Source: Alphaproteobacteria bacterium (GTDB lineage Bacteria; Pseudomonadota; Alphaproteobacteria; Micavibrionales; Micavibrionaceae). From it: 17,801 bases of DNA. The notes beneath the pieces are model-generated. The model worked only from the letters and a program-made list of their open reading frames with translations, made no database searches and had not been told where the DNA came from. Both the position numbers and the translations under genes were made by a program. This document shows, in pieces, positions 1 through 6,704 of the stretch; position 1 is the stretch's first letter; each line of letters opens with the position of its first letter. Where the stretch lies: contig JAESUK010000148.1 in the NCBI GenBank assembly GCA_016763095.1, positions 1 to 17,801 on the forward strand, in the 5' to 3' direction.

Positions 1-797
1 GATGGGCGAGGTGTATGTTCACCTTCAACAATGTCACCACCAACAATCTCTACTTTACGAGAATCAAGAGCTGCGCGACCATGTCCTTTGCCACGTCCGC
101 GACCACGTCCGCGACCACGTCCACGATTGTTCTTTCGTTTGTTGTCATCGTTGTCTTCATTAGATGTGTCATCAGAAGCTTCTGTTTCCTCAGCATCCTC
201 TGGATTGTCATTTGTCGCAACAGGTGCATCTTCTGTATCTTTAGCAGTGTCTTTAGTTTCCGCTGTTTCTTCTTTTTTAGCGTCTTTTCCAGAATCTTTC
301 TTAGCATCTTTTGCCGTCGTCTTTTTAGATCCTTTTTTAGCGTTCTCTTCAGGTGCTTTCTCAGAAGCCTTATCATCTGATTTGTCTTCAGATGTCTCTT
401 TCGTGGGTTCTTCTGACTTATCCTGTTTTTTGTTCCCTTTATCAGAAGAAGCTTCTTCTTGTTCTTCTTCGAGGTCCGCAGCTTCTTCTTGCGCTGCTAA
501 AGCATCCATATAAGCTTTTTGCTCCTCTATGATTGCCTCTCTGTCTGATACAGGAATTCGGAAATAATCTGGGTGAATTTCGTTGAAAGGAAGAAAGCCA
601 TGTCGCTCTCCACCAAAATTTACAAAAGAGGCTTGTAGAGAAGGCTCTACGCGGGTCACTTTTGCGAGGAAGATACTTCCTTTAAGTTGTTGTCTGATGT
701 TGCTTTCGTAATCGAAATCCATGATACGACCGTTATCGACAACAGCCGTTCGCATTTCTTCTGCGTGGGTTGCATCCACGAGCATTGATTTTGTCAT
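1..797 (-). CDS. rne: Ribonuclease E, N-terminal part (runs off the window)
   Basis: This is the 5' 265 codons of an RNase E/G family endoribonuclease, the scaffold and catalytic subunit of the RNA degradosome; the catalytic domain lies beyond base 1. The protein opens MTKSMLVDATHAEEMR. Its S1 start matches RNase E: a KGSIFLAKVTRVEPSLQASF stretch at residues 39-58, then GGERHGFLPFNEIHPDY at 62-78. From about residue 85 the S1 domain is interrupted by a low-complexity insert of at least 150 residues. The insert is first acidic, then Lys/Glu/Asp/Ala rich, and ends in an Arg-Gly run at 225-241 that probably binds RNA. Inserts at this point are known in alphaproteobacterial RNase E. The ATG is preceded by a good AAGGGG ribosome site. 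Transcription diverges from amiC, and the leader carries a hairpin (814-868). Identification is firm; only the end is missing. Confidence 0.95.
   Translation of the reverse strand, partial: MTKSMLVDATHAEEMRTAVVDNGRIMDFDYESNIRQQLKGSIFLAKVTRVEPSLQASFVNFGGERHGFLPFNEIHPDYFRIPVSDREAIIEEQKAYMDALAAQEEAADLEEEQEEASSDKGNKKQDKSEEPTKETSEDKSDDKASEKAPEENAKKGSKKTTAKDAKKDSGKDAKKEETAETKDTAKDTEDAPVATNDNPEDAEETEASDDTSNEDNDDNKRKNNRGRGRGRGRGRGKGHGRAALDSRKVEIVGGDIVEGEHTPRP
91..126. repeat. 12-bp tandem repeat, three units, inside rne
   Basis: Three head-to-tail copies of CCACGTCCGCGA lie at 91-102, 103-114 and 115-126, the last with one change. Read on the minus strand they encode the alternating Arg-Gly run of the RNase E insert. 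The unit length is a multiple of three, so slippage would lengthen or shorten the RG tract in frame. Confidence 0.85.
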
Positions 798-813
798 TAT
801 TAACCCCTTTATG

Positions 814-868
814 GCGGAGCACCTTAGTCAGTGACATTGCGACGATGTCGCCCTATGGCGCACTCCGC
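814..868 (-). promoter_or_regulatory. Nested stem-loop in the rne 5' leader
   Basis: On the rne strand, bases 868-860 (GCGGAGUGC) pair with 822-814 (GUGCUCCGC) to give a 9-bp stem including two G-U pairs. Inside it is a second perfect hairpin, GCGAC-ATC-GTCGC, at 851-839. The outer stem ends 16 bases before the start codon, just upstream of the AAGGGG ribosome site. In Escherichia coli, rne autoregulates through hairpins in its 5' leader, so a similar sensor role is plausible here; that is inference. The pairing itself is visible in the sequence. Confidence 0.5.
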
Positions 869-1235
869 ATATTTTATTATTCTATAGATGTAACCCACAT
901 TGGATATGATGGTGTTTGCATCATCAGTGAAAATCTTCCTAAAAGACCTTCATACATCATTTTTTATTGTGTCTGACTAGCGAAACCTTAATTCTTGTTT
1001 TGCTCTTCTGAGCTTGCTAAAATCTGACACGTCGCAAACAAGACATTAGACGGTTATTGCCCAAAGTTCAATCGAAAACTCTCTCACGTCAAAATTAAGA
1101 GGAAGGTACGAAAGTAGAACGTGTCACATGCGTAATCCGCAATTTATAATTTGATTGGAAATATGCACCTATGCTATGCTTAACGCGCCGTCAGAGGCTT
1201 TCTCGAATTATAATTTTTCACACTATATTAAATTT
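869..1235. other. Divergent rne/amiC intergenic region
   Basis: I find no convincing gene in this stretch. It must hold the rne promoter (-) and the amiC promoter (+). Two perfect TATAAT hexamers face amiC, at 1145-1150 and 1209-1214, but neither has a recognisable -35 at normal spacing. The second would start transcription about 15 bases before the chosen amiC ATG. There is no strong ribosome site before that ATG, so a short or nearly leaderless amiC message is possible. A small GCTC-TTCT-GAGC hairpin lies near 1002-1013. No RNA gene is recognisable. Confidence 0.4.
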
Positions 1236-2552
1236 ATGCTTTATCGATTTTTACTTATAGCCATATGTATTTTGTCCGTTAGTGTTATGGACACAAAAGC
1301 CTATGCGCAATCGGTTATTAAGGTGCGCTATGGACAGCATTTAAACACAGATCGCTTGGTATTTGATTTTGATCGCCGCGTGAAGTCATCTGTCTTTGCA
1401 ATTTCAAACCCAGACCGCATTGTGATTGATGTTCCTAAAGGTGATTGGCATGTAGAAGTAGACGAGACAACCAAGCTAAGCAAGGTAAAGACCATCCGCA
1501 TAGGGCTTTTTGAAAAAGACACATCCCGCATTGTGATTGATATGAAGCACGCCACCCAAATTGAACAGTCTTTTTGGTTGCCTGCCACACATGGGTTGAA
1601 AGATCGCTTAGTTGTTGATTTCAAGCGTGTGCCTTTGGGCGGTGGAAATTTGGCAGAGAGTGATAAGGCCGCTGGTCACGCCATTCCAAACACCCAAAAC
1701 ACCCAAAATTCTTTGGATCAGGTAATTTCGCGCGTTCTGAAAGACCCAGACACGCCAAATTATAATGCGAGCTATACGCCAAAATATGACGTAATTGTTC
1801 CGCAGAGAAAGCCATCGCAATCTATCCGAACAGTGCAACAATCAACTTCTTTTGAAAAACCACTGATCGTTATTGATGCGGGACATGGTGGAAAAGATTC
1901 AGGCGCGGTTGCAAAAAGCGGGCTCTATGAAAAAACCGTGGTGTTGAAGCTTGCCAAAGAACTTGCTAGAGAACTCAGAAAAACAGGGCGCTATAAAGTT
2001 GAATTAACACGCACCAATGATCGCTATATAGCACTGCGCAAGCGCGTGTCATTTGCACGGAAACGCAATGCCGACCTCTTTATCTCTATCCATGCGGATT
2101 CTATAGAAAATCGCCACGTGGCGGGTGCGTCCGTTTACACGTTGTCAGAAAAAGCTTCGGATGCACAAACTGCGAAACTCGCCGCGCGTGAAAATAAATC
2201 CGACATCATCGCAGGCATAGATTTATCGACAGAAGATCCTGATGTCACAAATATCTTACTTGATCTGGTGGCAAGAGAAACCACCAATCAATCGAAATTT
2301 TTCGCGAACCTTATTGTAGAAGAGCTTCAAAGCCATCGTGTGAAAACACTAGAGCGTCCACACCGTCATGCAGGGTTTGCCGTTCTAAAAGCTCCTGATG
2401 TTCCTGCTGTCTTAATTGAAACAGGTTTCATGTCAAATTCAAAAGAGGCAAGAAATCTCAATGACCCTAACTATAGAAAAAACATCGTGCGCTCTCTTAA
2501 AACTGGAATTGACTCTTATTTTGTAAGGCTTGCCGCGCTGGAATTAAATTGA
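1236..2552 (+). CDS. amiC: N-acetylmuramoyl-L-alanine amidase, AmiC type (AMIN + Amidase_3)
   Basis: This is a periplasmic zinc amidase that cuts the amide bond between MurNAc and the stem peptide, mainly at the septum during daughter-cell separation. From the ATG at 1236 it has 438 residues. A signal peptide (MLYRFLLIAICILSVSVM..KAYA) is followed by an AMIN domain (about 28-130), a Gln/Asn/Pro-rich linker, and an Amidase_3 domain (about 208-430). Zinc ligands are visible as DAGHGGKDSG (His217), Glu232 in GLYEKTVV and His286 in SIHAD. The catalytic Glu395 is in IETGFMSN. An insert around 305-350 resembles the regulatory helix region of AmiC-type enzymes. An in-frame TTG at 1155 would add 27 residues before the signal peptide, so the ATG at 1236 is preferred. 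In many alphaproteobacteria this gene lies between rne and a penicillin-binding protein gene; here a lipoprotein gene follows. Confidence 0.93.
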   Translation: MLYRFLLIAICILSVSVMDTKAYAQSVIKVRYGQHLNTDRLVFDFDRRVKSSVFAISNPDRIVIDVPKGDWHVEVDETTKLSKVKTIRIGLFEKDTSRIVIDMKHATQIEQSFWLPATHGLKDRLVVDFKRVPLGGGNLAESDKAAGHAIPNTQNTQNSLDQVISRVLKDPDTPNYNASYTPKYDVIVPQRKPSQSIRTVQQSTSFEKPLIVIDAGHGGKDSGAVAKSGLYEKTVVLKLAKELARELRKTGRYKVELTRTNDRYIALRKRVSFARKRNADLFISIHADSIENRHVAGASVYTLSEKASDAQTAKLAARENKSDIIAGIDLSTEDPDVTNILLDLVARETTNQSKFFANLIVEELQSHRVKTLERPHRHAGFAVLKAPDVPAVLIETGFMSNSKEARNLNDPNYRKNIVRSLKTGIDSYFVRLAALELN

Positions 2553-2560
2553 ATTTTTGA

Positions 2561-2606
2561 GTGGTTGTACCCGCATCAAGCCACATAATGTTGCGAAAAT
2601 GCAACA
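2561..2606 (+). other. Two stem-loops downstream of amiC, no U-tract
   Basis: Eight bases after the amiC stop, GTGGTTG (2561-2567) can pair with CAA-G-CCAC (2577-2584, one bulged base). Immediately after, TGTTGC (2589-2594) pairs perfectly with GCAACA (2601-2606) around a GAAAAT loop. No run of T follows either hairpin, so these are not classical intrinsic terminators. They may protect the 3' end of the amiC message or be incidental. Confidence 0.3.
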
Positions 2607-2660
2607 CCTATGCAAATCCAAAATCAGAAAAATCAAAGAAATCGAAAAAAACGCTTCAAA

Positions 2661-2688
2661 TTCATAGGAATAATGCTAAAACTATAGA
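2661..2688 (+). promoter_or_regulatory. Weak promoter candidate for the small lipoprotein gene
   Basis: TTCATA (2661-2666) and TATAGA (2683-2688) are separated by 16 bases, each matching four of six consensus positions. A start near 2694 would place the mRNA 5' end almost exactly at the first arm of the hairpin that covers the ribosome site (2696-2753). Confidence 0.3.
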
Positions 2689-2695
2689 GCTTTTA

Positions 2696-2753
2696 CCCCT
2701 CTTTATGGGGGATATCGGATAAAATATATTTTAACTAATGAACCATAAAGGGG
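2696..2753 (+). promoter_or_regulatory. Leader pairing that can mask the lipoprotein ribosome site
   Basis: The ribosome site is part of CCATAAAGGGG (2743-2753), eight bases before the ATG at 2762. Upstream, 2697-2708 reads CCCTCTTTATGG, which can pair with all 11 bases of it leaving a single bulged T. A competing local hairpin pairs CCCC (2696-2699) with GGGG (2707-2710), which would leave the ribosome site open. Two mutually exclusive folds around a Shine-Dalgarno sequence suggest translational control, such as a thermometer or a protein- or sRNA-controlled switch. The pairing is seen; the function is inferred. Confidence 0.45.
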
Positions 2754-2761
2754 ATCATAAA

Positions 2762-2956
2762 ATGAAAAAAGTAATCGCAGTAGCATGTCTTTTGGGCTCT
2801 ACAGTAGCTTTGTCAGCTTGTGGAAACACAGGAACAGGATACGTAGACACACAACCACCATATTCACATGAGCGCACAGCGTCACATGCTGATCCAGTAG
2901 CTCCGGCTCCTGTACGTACAGCTGCTCCAGTATTCGAAGCACGTGTTTTGAAGTAA
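2762..2956 (+). CDS. Small lipoprotein, 64 aa, C-terminal lysine
   Basis: This encodes a very short secreted lipoprotein. The start at 2762 is chosen because a MKK signal sequence begins there and GGGG lies at good distance; an ATG at 2738 would add eight charged residues and lies upstream of the ribosome site. Residues 1-19 form a type II signal peptide with lipobox LSAC, so Cys20 would be lipidated. The mature part is only 45 residues, rich in Pro, Ala and Thr, with PPYSHE and PVAPAPVRTAAP segments, and it ends ..ARVLK. The lysine end recalls Braun lipoprotein, whose C-terminal Lys is joined to peptidoglycan, but there is no helical heptad pattern, so it is not a plain Lpp homologue. It lies between amiC and a converging L,D-transpeptidase gene and ends in a strong terminator, so it is probably a single-gene transcript. 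No family is recognised beyond lipoprotein. Confidence 0.8.
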   Translation: MKKVIAVACLLGSTVALSACGNTGTGYVDTQPPYSHERTASHADPVAPAPVRTAAPVFEARVLK

Positions 2957-2982
2957 TCTGAAGTAAGATTTATAAGAATTCT

Positions 2983-3013
2983 AAAAGCCACTCTACTTTG
3001 AGTGGCTTTTTTT
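2983..3013 (+). terminator. Intrinsic terminator after the lipoprotein gene
   Basis: AAAAGCCACTC (2983-2993) pairs perfectly with GAGTGGCTTTT (3000-3010) around the loop TACTTT, and the T run continues to 3013. Because the stem starts with four A, it could also work in reverse for the converging L,D-transpeptidase transcript that ends at 3061. Confidence 0.92.
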
Positions 3014-3060
3014 ATGCTCTGATTTTGTGATGAGTATCTAACTTATACTGACGAAAAGCC

Positions 3061-4122
3061 TTAGTCATTTTGATAAAACGCGGTCTTGGTTTTCTTTGCT
3101 GTTTTCTTAACAGCTACCTTCGGGACGTATTGTTCATCATCAGCCTTAGACATTTTAAGCGAAATATCGCCTGCTTGTGACATCTGTGGTGCTATTTTTG
3201 TTTGAAGAATAGATGTATCACGCTTTGCGATGACAACTGGATAACCATGGCGCTTACGGAGCGTCTCATGAATAGCATCCCAGTTAATCTCTTTGGCATC
3301 CTTGCCCGCTACTTCCATGATATTGGATATATCTTTTTCAGAGACTTCATAGTCTGGAAGTTTTCCATCCTTCTCCATGGTGAGAGAATCTTTTTGTGAT
3401 GTGTGCGCTTCCAAGTAAAGCTTATCATCCACCCATGCGGTTTTAATCGGCTGATCCACCACGTTTACAACAGTTCCGACAGGAACACGGCTGTAAAGGC
3501 GCTCAATGCCTTCTGGGTACATACGAATACAGCCAGAACTTACGCGTCGTCCAATTCCATAAGGCTTATTGGTGCCATGAATGGCGTATTGTGGCCATCC
3601 CAAATACAATGCGTAGTCGCCAAGCGGATTATCAGGTCCAGCCTTAACAACAGCAGGGAGTTTCGGGTCTTCTTCACGCATTCGTGCTGTTGGTCGCCAT
3701 GTTGGACCCTCAGTTTTACGAACAATTTTTGTTTTTCCTTTAGGTGTTCCCAAGCCTTCACGTCCAATACCAATTGGTAAACTTATTGGGGCTTGTTCAG
3801 GGTCTTGGTAATAATAAAGGCGCATCTCAGCAAGATTAATCACAATCCCTTGGTGTGGGGCATCAGGAAGAATATGCATTGTTGGGATAATTACATTCGC
3901 ACCTTCACCTGGAATCCACGGATCAAGATGCGGATTTGCCGCACGAATTTCGATGAAGCCGATGTTATTGGCACGTGCCATATGCACCAAAGTATCTTCA
4001 TACTTAGCGCGGACTTGGCGCATTTGCCCAATAGAAGTTATTTCAGGCGCGGCGTAAGCTTGTGCAGAGGCCAGCAAACCAACAACGCTCAGGCACTGTA
4101 TAAAAGATTTTAAAATCATCAA
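3061..4122 (-). CDS. L,D-transpeptidase (YkuD/ErfK family) with LysM-like region
   Basis: This is a periplasmic cysteine transpeptidase of 353 residues. The family makes 3-3 crosslinks in peptidoglycan or ties proteins to diaminopimelate. Residues 1-24 are a signal peptide ending AQAYA. A LysM-like stretch follows (about 38-82, with ANNIGFIEIRAANPHLDPW and a VIIPT end). The YkuD domain spans about 91-222 and shows IHGTNKPYGIG (His182) and SSGCIRM with catalytic Cys198. The roughly 110-residue C-terminal tail after the domain has no motif I know and ends Lys-rich. The gene starts only eight bases after the icd stop, so it is probably co-transcribed with icd. Whether this enzyme crosslinks peptidoglycan or anchors a lipoprotein (ErfK/YbiS role) cannot be told from sequence, but the neighbouring Lys-ended lipoprotein makes the second worth testing. 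Confidence 0.9.
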   Translation of the reverse strand: MMILKSFIQCLSVVGLLASAQAYAAPEITSIGQMRQVRAKYEDTLVHMARANNIGFIEIRAANPHLDPWIPGEGANVIIPTMHILPDAPHQGIVINLAEMRLYYYQDPEQAPISLPIGIGREGLGTPKGKTKIVRKTEGPTWRPTARMREEDPKLPAVVKAGPDNPLGDYALYLGWPQYAIHGTNKPYGIGRRVSSGCIRMYPEGIERLYSRVPVGTVVNVVDQPIKTAWVDDKLYLEAHTSQKDSLTMEKDGKLPDYEVSEKDISNIMEVAGKDAKEINWDAIHETLRKRHGYPVVIAKRDTSILQTKIAPQMSQAGDISLKMSKADDEQYVPKVAVKKTAKKTKTAFYQND

Positions 4123-4130
4123 TGATCCGT

Positions 4131-5342
4131 TTATAACAAAGTTTCTAAAGTGGCGGCTACCTTATCCATAAATGCCTTTGTCGTCAAATGTGCCTGATCT
4201 TTCCCGACCAACAATGCCAAGTCTTTGGTCATGTTTCCTTGCTCAACAGTTTTTACACAGGCTTGCTCCAATGTGTCAGCAAACCTGATAAGAGCATCAT
4301 TGCCATCAAAGCGTCCGCGGTATTTCAACCCCGTTGTCCATGCAAATATGGATGCAATTGGGTTTGTTGATGTTTCTTCACCAGCTTGATAACGACGGTA
4401 ATGGCGGGTCACTGTACCGTGTGCAGCTTCTGCTTCAACCGTTTTCCCGTCTGGTGTCAAAAGCGCCGATGTCATCAAACCGAGTGATCCAAACCCTTGC
4501 GCAACAATGTCAGATTGCACATCTCCGTCATAGTTCTTACATGCCCAAACAAAGCCACCTTCATTTTTCAAAGCAAAGGCAACCATGTCATCAATTAAGC
4601 GATGTTCGTACCAAAGCCCCATTTCTTCAAACTTGGCTTTGAACTCAGCATTATAAATCTCCATAAAGATATCCATGAAGCGCCCATCATAAGCTTTGAG
4701 GATTGTATTCTTAGTTGAGAGATAAACAGGAACTTTGCGTCCAATTCCATAATTGAAACAAGCACGTGCAAAGCCTTCAATAGAAGCATCGAGATTGTAC
4801 ATCCCCATTGCAATCCCAGCATTAGGAAAGTCAAAAATCTCACGAGTTTCTGGCACACTGCCATCTGCAGGTGCAAAAGTCATGGTCAGCTTACCAGCTT
4901 TAGGGACTATAAAATCTGTTGCTTTGTACTGATCTCCAAAGGCATGACGACCAATAACAATAGGCTTCTTCCAACCCGGTACATAGCGCGGAATATTGTC
5001 ACAGATAATAGGTTCACGGAAAACCGTTCCGCCAAGAATGTTACGGATTGTTCCGTTCGGGGAGCGCCACATTTTCTTCAACCCAAATTCTTCAACCCGC
5101 GCTTCATCAGGTGTAATGGTGGCACATTTGACCCCAACCCCATGTTCTTTAATCGCGTTTGCCGCATCAATTGTGATCTGATCATCCGTGGCATCACGGC
5201 TTTGAATGGAAAGGTCGTAATATTTAAGGTCAATATCAAGATATGGTTCAATGTAATATTCCTTGATCCACGCCCATATAATGCGCGTCATTTCATCGCC
5301 ATCAATTTCAACAATCGGATTATCTACTTTGATCTTTGTCAT
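4131..5342 (-). CDS. icd: Isocitrate dehydrogenase, NADP-dependent (dimeric, eukaryote-like type)
   Basis: This is a TCA-cycle enzyme converting isocitrate to 2-oxoglutarate and CO2 with NADPH production in the cytoplasm. At 403 residues it has the length and sequence style of the IDH form shared by alphaproteobacteria and eukaryotic IDH1/IDH2, rather than the E. coli form. Visible signatures are IVEIDGDEMTRIIW at 10-23, KCATITPDEARVEEF at 72-86, the substrate loop SPNGTIRNILGG at 94-105, and further on the family stretch YDGDVQSDIVAQGFGSLG. AAAGGG stands eight bases before the ATG. A TATAAT at 5382-5377 behind the dnaQ terminator suggests its own promoter. The L,D-transpeptidase gene follows after eight bases. 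Confidence 0.97.
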   Translation of the reverse strand: MTKIKVDNPIVEIDGDEMTRIIWAWIKEYYIEPYLDIDLKYYDLSIQSRDATDDQITIDAANAIKEHGVGVKCATITPDEARVEEFGLKKMWRSPNGTIRNILGGTVFREPIICDNIPRYVPGWKKPIVIGRHAFGDQYKATDFIVPKAGKLTMTFAPADGSVPETREIFDFPNAGIAMGMYNLDASIEGFARACFNYGIGRKVPVYLSTKNTILKAYDGRFMDIFMEIYNAEFKAKFEEMGLWYEHRLIDDMVAFALKNEGGFVWACKNYDGDVQSDIVAQGFGSLGLMTSALLTPDGKTVEAEAAHGTVTRHYRRYQAGEETSTNPIASIFAWTTGLKYRGRFDGNDALIRFADTLEQACVKTVEQGNMTKDLALLVGKDQAHLTTKAFMDKVAATLETLL

Positions 5343-5376
5343 GTGCTGTTCCCTTTAAATATGAATTACAAGCATG

Positions 5377-5382
5377 ATTATA
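5377..5382 (-). promoter_or_regulatory. Candidate -10 box of icd
   Basis: On the minus strand a perfect TATAAT lies 35 bases before the icd ATG, just beyond a terminator-like hairpin that closes dnaQ. The -35 position at 17-base spacing reads CTTCTT, which is poor. Position between terminator and start codon is the main support. Confidence 0.4.
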
Positions 5383-5395
5383 GGGCTTTTTACTT

Positions 5396-5426
5396 AAAAA
5401 AGAAGAGGGGGCTAACCCTTCTTCTT
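5396..5426 (-). terminator. Terminator-like hairpin overlapping the end of dnaQ
   Basis: On the minus strand AAGAAGA (5426-5420) pairs with TCTTCTT (5406-5400), and GGG (5418-5416) with CCC (5411-5409), around a TTAG loop and with a small internal mismatch; a short T run follows. The dnaQ stop codon lies in the loop. It would separate the aroE-coaE-dnaQ transcript from icd. Confidence 0.45.
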
Positions 5427-6101
5427 CCAAATCGGATTGGTAAGGCTTTCAAGCATTTCTGTGTGGGATTTTTGTTCTTCTTTGGAAATTTCAAATACAC
5501 GCGCTTCGCGGAAATTTCGCTCTGCCTTTGCGCCACCTGTAGCATCAAGAACACCATCTTTTGCTTCTGCATCAATTGCCAAGCCATGTTGACGACCACC
5601 GTTTAGCTCAAGATATACTTCTGCCAAAAGCTGTGCATCCAAAAGTGCTCCATGATATTCACGTGCGGTATTATCAATGCCAAAACGTCGACATAGCGCA
5701 TCCAAATTTGCAGGAGAACCAGGAAACTTCTTACGCGCAATTTTAAGCGTATCCACAGCGTCCTTTAGTTTAAACTGTGGAAATCCAAGCTGTTTAAGCT
5801 CATGGTTCAAAAATTTTATATCAAATTCAGCGTTGTGAATGACCATTGGAGAATCGCCAATGAAGTCGAGAAAATCCCCAACAATTTCACCAAACACGGG
5901 CTTGTCTTTCAGAAACTCAGTTGTGATGCCGTGAACAGCAACCGCTTCTTCGGGAACATCGCGCTCGCAATTAATATATTGCCAGTAAGTTTTTCCCGTT
6001 GGCACATGGTTTTCGACCTCAAGACAGCCGATTTCAATAATGCGATCACCTTTTTCAGGGTCAAAACCAGTCGTTTCCGTATCTAAAACAATTTCACGCA
6101 T
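5412..6101 (-). CDS. dnaQ: DNA polymerase III epsilon subunit (3'-5' proofreading exonuclease)
   Basis: This is the proofreading exonuclease of the replicative polymerase. The protein has 229 residues and a DEDDh exonuclease fold over roughly residues 3-165. The metal ligands are visible: Asp7 and Glu9 in VLDTETTGFD, Asp94 in HNAEFD, and His150 with Asp155 in EYHGALLDAQ. The tail of about 60 residues would carry the contact to the alpha subunit. AGGA stands eight bases before the ATG. The gene begins nine bases after the coaE stop and is the last of the ppsR-like/aroE/coaE/dnaQ run, an order common in alphaproteobacteria. A hairpin overlaps its stop codon. Confidence 0.95.
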   Translation of the reverse strand: MREIVLDTETTGFDPEKGDRIIEIGCLEVENHVPTGKTYWQYINCERDVPEEAVAVHGITTEFLKDKPVFGEIVGDFLDFIGDSPMVIHNAEFDIKFLNHELKQLGFPQFKLKDAVDTLKIARKKFPGSPANLDALCRRFGIDNTAREYHGALLDAQLLAEVYLELNGGRQHGLAIDAEAKDGVLDATGGAKAERNFREARVFEISKEEQKSHTEMLESLTNPIWKKKG

Positions 6102-6110
6102 CTGCTCTTC

Positions 6111-6704
6111 CTAATGTTGTATATCGTGGAGGATAGCACGGACTTGTTGCTGAGTTCTAGCCATACCTAGCCCTGTTTGCACAATAAAGTCGCTACGCTC
6201 TTGCTTTTCTGCATCACTCATCTGCGCGCGTAATATTGAATTGAACCGTTCAACCGTCATATTTGGGCGTGCCAAAACACGCTGTGTTTGTATAAAAAAT
6301 GGCGCAGTGACAACAATTGTATAATCCACGCGCTGTTCAGCCCCTGTCTCAAACAAAAGCGGAATATCAAGCACCACATTCTTCATGCCCTTAGCACGCA
6401 TCGCGCTTACAAACTTTAATTGCTGAGCTTGCACATAGGGATGGATGAAGCTCTCAAGCAATGTCTTTTGCTCTGGGTCTGCGAAAACAATCGTACCCAG
6501 CTTCTTACGATCAATGGTGCGGGCTTTCCTGCACCAACTCTCTGGAAAGGTTTTTGCCATGGCTGTAAAAACGGGGCTTCCTTCTTCAAGGGCAGTATGC
6601 GCGGCATGGTCGGAATCATGAACAGGAACACCAAGGCGCGCGAACATTTCGCCCACCGTTGTCTTCCCCATTCCAATGGATCCAGTTAGCCCAAGTATCT
6701 TCAT
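6111..6704 (-). CDS. coaE: Dephospho-CoA kinase
   Basis: This enzyme catalyses the last step of coenzyme A synthesis, phosphorylating the 3'-hydroxyl of dephospho-CoA with ATP. The 197-residue protein starts with the Walker A loop GLTGSIGMGKTT (5-16). It continues with the family segments VPVHDSD (about 27-33), IPLLFE and the RVLARP lid region. The length is normal for the family. Its ATG overlaps the aroE stop as ATGA, so it is probably translationally coupled; no strong ribosome site of its own is seen. Confidence 0.95.
   Translation of the reverse strand: MKILGLTGSIGMGKTTVGEMFARLGVPVHDSDHAAHTALEEGSPVFTAMAKTFPESWCRKARTIDRKKLGTIVFADPEQKTLLESFIHPYVQAQQLKFVSAMRAKGMKNVVLDIPLLFETGAEQRVDYTIVVTAPFFIQTQRVLARPNMTVERFNSILRAQMSDAEKQERSDFIVQTGLGMARTQQQVRAILHDIQH

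Noticed and set aside
91..126. Three short repeats considered as a CRISPR or a regulatory iteron
   Set aside because: The repeats are directly adjacent without spacers and encode the RG run of RNase E in frame.
31..513. Long plus-strand reading frame rich in Ser and Arg opposite rne
   Set aside because: It mirrors the low-complexity RNase E insert on the other strand; the composition follows from Lys/Glu/Asp codons and there is no ribosome site.
1025..1126. 8-bp inverted repeat TGACACGT / ACGTGTCA, 86 bases apart
   Set aside because: A match this short over such distance is expected by chance in a gap of this length; no second copy or supporting motif.
1155..1235. Longer amiC with a TTG start
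   Set aside because: It would put 27 non-hydrophobic residues before a good signal peptide and has no ribosome site.
4944..5606. 220-codon plus-strand frame across icd and dnaQ
   Set aside because: It runs opposite two clearly identified genes, spans their junction and shows no protein-like pattern or ribosome site.
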